Part shown: piece by piece, positions 33,477 through 36,185 of the stretch
Layout: every line of letters starts with the position of its first letter
Position numbering within the stretch: the first letter of the stretch is position 1
Assembly: GCA_964427655.1 (NCBI GenBank)
Contig: CAYRWE010000021.1
Coordinates: 1-36,185 of the forward strand
From: CAVQNQ01 sp964427655
GTDB taxonomy: Bacteria > Acidobacteriota > Terriglobia > Bryobacterales > Bryobacteraceae
Length of the DNA: 36,185 nucleotides
Direction of reading: 5' to 3'
Made by a program: the position numbers and the translations under genes
Notes under the pieces: generated by a model
Databases searched by the model: none
Told to the model about the DNA's origin: nothing
What the model saw: only the letters and a program-made list of their open reading frames with translations

Positions 33477-34949
33477 TTGAATCGGTTTGTCTTTGCAGCC
33501 CTTCTGGCGCTTGCCGTGGCAGCCAGCGGCGCCGCGCAGGAAGTCGGACAACTGGACGCCAGCCGAAGCCTTTTCACGGTGATGGCGGCCATCAACGCGG
33601 TCGGATACAGCGCCGATCTATCGTCGCCCAATAACCATCCGCTGCGCGATGCCGTGCGCGCCGAGATCGCTAAGCGCAATCCCCCCTCGCTCGCGGCCTT
33701 GAAGGAGTTTTTCGATCAGCATCACAGACGCACCGATTCCGCGGAGCTGGCGCAATACGTCTCCTTCGCCCTCACGTGCAACGGGCCGCCCAATTTTGCC
33801 GTCGTGAACATGCGGGACGTGGATATTCCGCCCGACGTCACCCCCATGCTGGGCCTGTCGCCGCTGCTGGCGGCCTTCTACAAGGAGGCAGGCGTCGAGG
33901 ATCTGTGGAAGCGCTCGCAGGCGGCTATCGATCAGTACATCGCGCGCTACCATACGCCAGTAACCGAAGCCGTGTTCCAGGTCAACACCTACCTGCGGCA
34001 GCAGACCTCCGGGTTCAGGGGCCGCCGCTTCCAGATCTATATCGAGTTGCTGGCAGGCCCCAACGAGATCCAGACGCGCAGCTACGGCAACGAATACACG
34101 ATCGTCATCACGCCCTCGCCCGAACCGCGCATCTTCGATGTGCGCCACGCCTACCTGCACTATCTGCTGGACCCGCTGGCCACCCGCAACGAGGAGATCC
34201 TCGAACGCAAGAAGGTGCTCGCCGACCACGTCGCGCGGGCTCGCGCGCTGGACGATTCCTTCAAGGACGATTTTCTGCTCCTGGCGACCGAATCGCTGAT
34301 CAAGGCCGTGGAAGCGCGCCTCGACCACAAATCCGACGGTGCCGCTGAAGCGCTCCAGCAAGGCTTCATTTTGACGCCGTATTTCGCCGAGAAGCTGCCG
34401 GTGTACGAGAAGCAGGAAGAATCGATGCTCATCTACTATTCCGCAATGGTGGGAGCGATCGATTTACCGAAGGAAGAGGCCCGCCTCAACGCGGTGGAGT
34501 TCGCCCGCGAAGCCCCCGCCCGCCCGGTTGTGCCGGTGGCCGCGCCTCCGCCTCCTCCGCCGCTCACCGGCGCGGAGAAGACCCTGGACGATGCCGAGCG
34601 GCTGTATGCGGCCCGCGATCTCGAGCAGGCCAAGAGGTTGTATCTCGCGGTCCTCCAGCAGACCGATAAGGCTGCCCTGCACGCCGCCGCCTACTATGGG
34701 CTGGCGCGCATCGCCGCCTTGCAGAAGGACCCCGAAACGGCCGAGCGGCTGTTCAATAAGTCACTGGAGAGCGGCCCCGATCCGGTGGTGAAAGCCTGGG
34801 TTCTGGTATATCTCGGAAGGCTCTCCATGGCCTCGGGAGATCGCGACCAGGCGGCCAAACGTTTTCAAGACGCTTTACACGTAGAAGGCGCGTCGCCGGC
34901 AGCGCAGCAAGCGGCCACGTTAGGCGCGCAGCAAAGTTCGAAACCTTAA
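33477..34949 (+). CDS. Exported TPR protein with an N-terminal zincin-like or DUF4932-like part
   Basis: 490 aa from a TTG at 33477, with a signal peptide (NRFVFAALLALAVAASGAAQ). The first 300 residues have no sure family. They contain RIFDVRHAYLHYLLDPL, where H-x3-H in a helix resembles a zinc-protease motif but the Glu of HExxH is missing, so enzymatic activity is doubtful. A Pro-rich hinge (VVPVAAPPPPPPLTG) at about 345-360 leads to a C-terminal TPR domain: DDAERLYAARDLEQAKRLYL, AAYYGLARIAALQKDPETAE and VLVYLGRLSMASGDRDQAAK. The next gene is 22 bases downstream, also exported and TPR-like, so the two probably form one operon. The role is likely periplasmic protein contacts. Confidence 0.72.
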   Translation: MNRFVFAALLALAVAASGAAQEVGQLDASRSLFTVMAAINAVGYSADLSSPNNHPLRDAVRAEIAKRNPPSLAALKEFFDQHHRRTDSAELAQYVSFALTCNGPPNFAVVNMRDVDIPPDVTPMLGLSPLLAAFYKEAGVEDLWKRSQAAIDQYIARYHTPVTEAVFQVNTYLRQQTSGFRGRRFQIYIELLAGPNEIQTRSYGNEYTIVITPSPEPRIFDVRHAYLHYLLDPLATRNEEILERKKVLADHVARARALDDSFKDDFLLLATESLIKAVEARLDHKSDGAAEALQQGFILTPYFAEKLPVYEKQEESMLIYYSAMVGAIDLPKEEARLNAVEFAREAPARPVVPVAAPPPPPPLTGAEKTLDDAERLYAARDLEQAKRLYLAVLQQTDKAALHAAAYYGLARIAALQKDPETAERLFNKSLESGPDPVVKAWVLVYLGRLSMASGDRDQAAKRFQDALHVEGASPAAQQAATLGAQQSSKP

Positions 34950-34971
34950 AGGAAACCTGAAGGAGTTTGGA

Positions 34972-35781
34972 ATGAAACGACTGATTCTCACCGGTATCCT
35001 GGTATTGGCGACCGGTTTTTCGGGCCTGATAGCGAAGAAGAAGGATAGCGACACTTCGCAACAGGCCGCCCAGCAGCAGCAGACACCCGGACCCCACGTG
35101 AAATCGCAAGCCGAAGCGGAGGCCGTGCAGGCCTTGGGCCGGGCCACGGATCCGGATGCCACGATCGCAGCCGCCGAGAACCTGCTTTCCAAGTTCGCCG
35201 ACACCGAGTTCAAGGACCTGGCCCTGTTGATGGAAGCTCGCGCCTACCAGACGAAGGGCGACTCCGCTAAGGCCCAGATCTTCGCCGAGCGCTGTATCGA
35301 CGCCAACCCGAAAAACTACCAGGGCACCATGATGCTCGGCGAGCTCCTGGCTGCCCACACCGGTGAACATGACTTCGACCGCGACGAGAAGCTGCAAAAG
35401 GCCGAGAAATATCTGAACGATTCCATCGTTGCCGTGGGGACCGCCACGAAACCGAACCCCGCGCTTCCGGACGCCGAGTGGGACAATGCCAAGAAACAAA
35501 TGGTCGCCGAAGCCCACAACGGCCTGGGATTGGTCGCCCTGGACCGCAAGAACTATGACGCCGCCATGAAGGAATTCGAGACCGCTTTCACCAACGACCC
35601 GCAGCCCGCCTACCAGGTCCGCATGGCTTCGGCGGAAGTATCGGCCGGCAAGTTCGACGACGCCATCGCGGTCTGCGATAAGATTATGGCCCAGCAGCAA
35701 CTGGCGCCGCAGATCCGCCAGGTTGCCCAGGCCCTGCGCTCGCAGGCGCTTAGCAAGAAAAACGCCGGCGCCAAGCAATAG
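34972..35781 (+). CDS. Exported TPR protein
   Basis: 269 aa with a signal peptide (MKRLILTGILVLATGFSGLIA), a Gln-rich linker (SQQAAQQQQTPGP) and then about four TPR helices pairs: ALLMEARAYQTKGDSAKAQI, AHNGLGLVALDRKNYDAAMK and VRMASAEVSAGKFDDAIAVC. The repeats span about residues 70-260. A good ribosome-binding site AAGGAG lies 8 bases upstream of the ATG. It follows the other TPR protein by 22 bases and precedes rnc by four, so it belongs to the same plus-strand run. The role is not known; TPR proteins of this kind usually scaffold other envelope proteins. Confidence 0.8.
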   Translation: MKRLILTGILVLATGFSGLIAKKKDSDTSQQAAQQQQTPGPHVKSQAEAEAVQALGRATDPDATIAAAENLLSKFADTEFKDLALLMEARAYQTKGDSAKAQIFAERCIDANPKNYQGTMMLGELLAAHTGEHDFDRDEKLQKAEKYLNDSIVAVGTATKPNPALPDAEWDNAKKQMVAEAHNGLGLVALDRKNYDAAMKEFETAFTNDPQPAYQVRMASAEVSAGKFDDAIAVCDKIMAQQQLAPQIRQVAQALRSQALSKKNAGAKQ

Positions 35782-35785
35782 CTCC

Positions 35786-36185
35786 ATGCGCGCGGAGCTG
35801 GCCAGCCTGGAGTCGAGACTCCAATATCGGTTCTCCACCCCGGACTTGCTGCACCGCGCGCTAACCCACAGTTCGCTGGCGCATGAAGCTCGTAACGCGA
35901 CCGGCGGAGCTTGCGACGACAACGAACAATTGGAGTTTCTGGGCGATTCCATACTGGGGTTTCTGGTTTCCGAGGCTTTGGTGCTGCGCTTCCCCGAGTC
36001 CCGCGAAGGGGATCTCTCCAGCCGCAAGGCCCGCCTGGTGAGCGCCGCGCACTTGCACGGAGTGGCCCGTCGTCTGGAACTGGGCGACCATCTGGAACTG
36101 GGCCGCGGCGAAGAGATGAGCGGCGGCCGAACCAAGAAGACGCTCCTGGCGGATGCCGTGGAGGCCATCCTCGCCGCCATATACC
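35786..36185 (+). CDS. rnc: Ribonuclease III, 3' partial
   Basis: Cleaves double-stranded RNA, including rRNA precursors; the window holds the first 133 codons. The RNase III domain begins RLQYRFSTPDLLHRALTHSS, then NEQLEFLGDSIL with the metal-binding Glu50 and Asp54, and continues RKARLVSAAHLHGVARRL. Asp123 and Glu126 in LLADAVEAILAAIY are the second metal-binding pair. The C-terminal double-stranded RNA-binding domain lies beyond the window end. The ATG at 35786 starts four bases after the stop of the preceding TPR gene. A short GGCGCCAAGCAATAG stretch before it has no strong ribosome-binding site. Confidence 0.92.
   Translation, partial: MRAELASLESRLQYRFSTPDLLHRALTHSSLAHEARNATGGACDDNEQLEFLGDSILGFLVSEALVLRFPESREGDLSSRKARLVSAAHLHGVARRLELGDHLELGRGEEMSGGRTKKTLLADAVEAILAAIY

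Overview
The window is about 36 kb of GC-rich chromosomal DNA, densely coded on both strands. It most likely comes from an Acidobacteriota member of the Solibacter/Bryobacterales type. The best marker is the secreted protein at 20635-22527, whose C-terminal domain looks like the TIGR03437 ("Solibacter C-terminal") family. The many secreted beta-propeller and TPR proteins fit this. Most content is housekeeping; there is no sign of a prophage, insertion sequence, integron, CRISPR array or tRNA/rRNA gene.

Layout. 1-3741: the 3' part of a cytochrome b gene fused to two c-type haem domains, then a convergent RlmD-type 23S rRNA methyltransferase, then divergent trpS; the likely start codons of these last two share the tetranucleotide CATG. 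3834-9663: a small membrane protein, proS (minus), then glyA, a GT4 glycosyltransferase and an exported Gfo/Idh/MocA-like protein (plus). 9700-11302: a higBA toxin-antitoxin pair, a truncated PD40-like secreted protein and a stand-alone receiver protein with a cysteine cluster. 11346-15544: biotin carboxylase with its biotin carrier, and two secreted proteins of unknown function. 15712-19337: the SAM-cycle block, made of an ArsR-HTH/methyltransferase fusion that matches SahR, divergent from ahcY and metK, with a perfect 9-2-9 palindrome between sahR and ahcY. 19401-20473: a hicBA pair whose hicA carries two compensating frameshifts that remove the catalytic His, and an unknown acidic protein.

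20635-22527 is the Solibacter-type secreted protein. 27685-22544 (minus) is a compact six-gene run, ruvX-mltG-unknown-zwf-opcA-pgl, several genes overlapping by a few bases; it joins junction resolution, peptidoglycan strand termination and the oxidative pentose phosphate pathway. 27743-28906 is an AI-2E-family permease divergent from ruvX. 28925-32085 (minus) holds trmJ, an NrsF-like anti-sigma factor, an ECF sigma factor and a secreted beta-propeller protein. 32392-36185 (plus) holds a long coiled-coil protein with a suspect reading-frame start, two exported TPR proteins and the 5' part of rnc.

How the genes work together. AhcY removes S-adenosylhomocysteine and MetK remakes S-adenosylmethionine; the fusion regulator probably senses SAH and represses ahcY and itself through the palindrome. 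Zwf, OpcA and Pgl form the NADPH-producing entry of the pentose phosphate pathway. The sigma factor and NrsF-like protein form a translationally coupled regulatory pair. No single cluster here is a clearly new system. The most unusual signals are the self-compensated hicA lesion, the SahR palindrome, the Cys-cluster receiver domain and two unexplained long palindromes.
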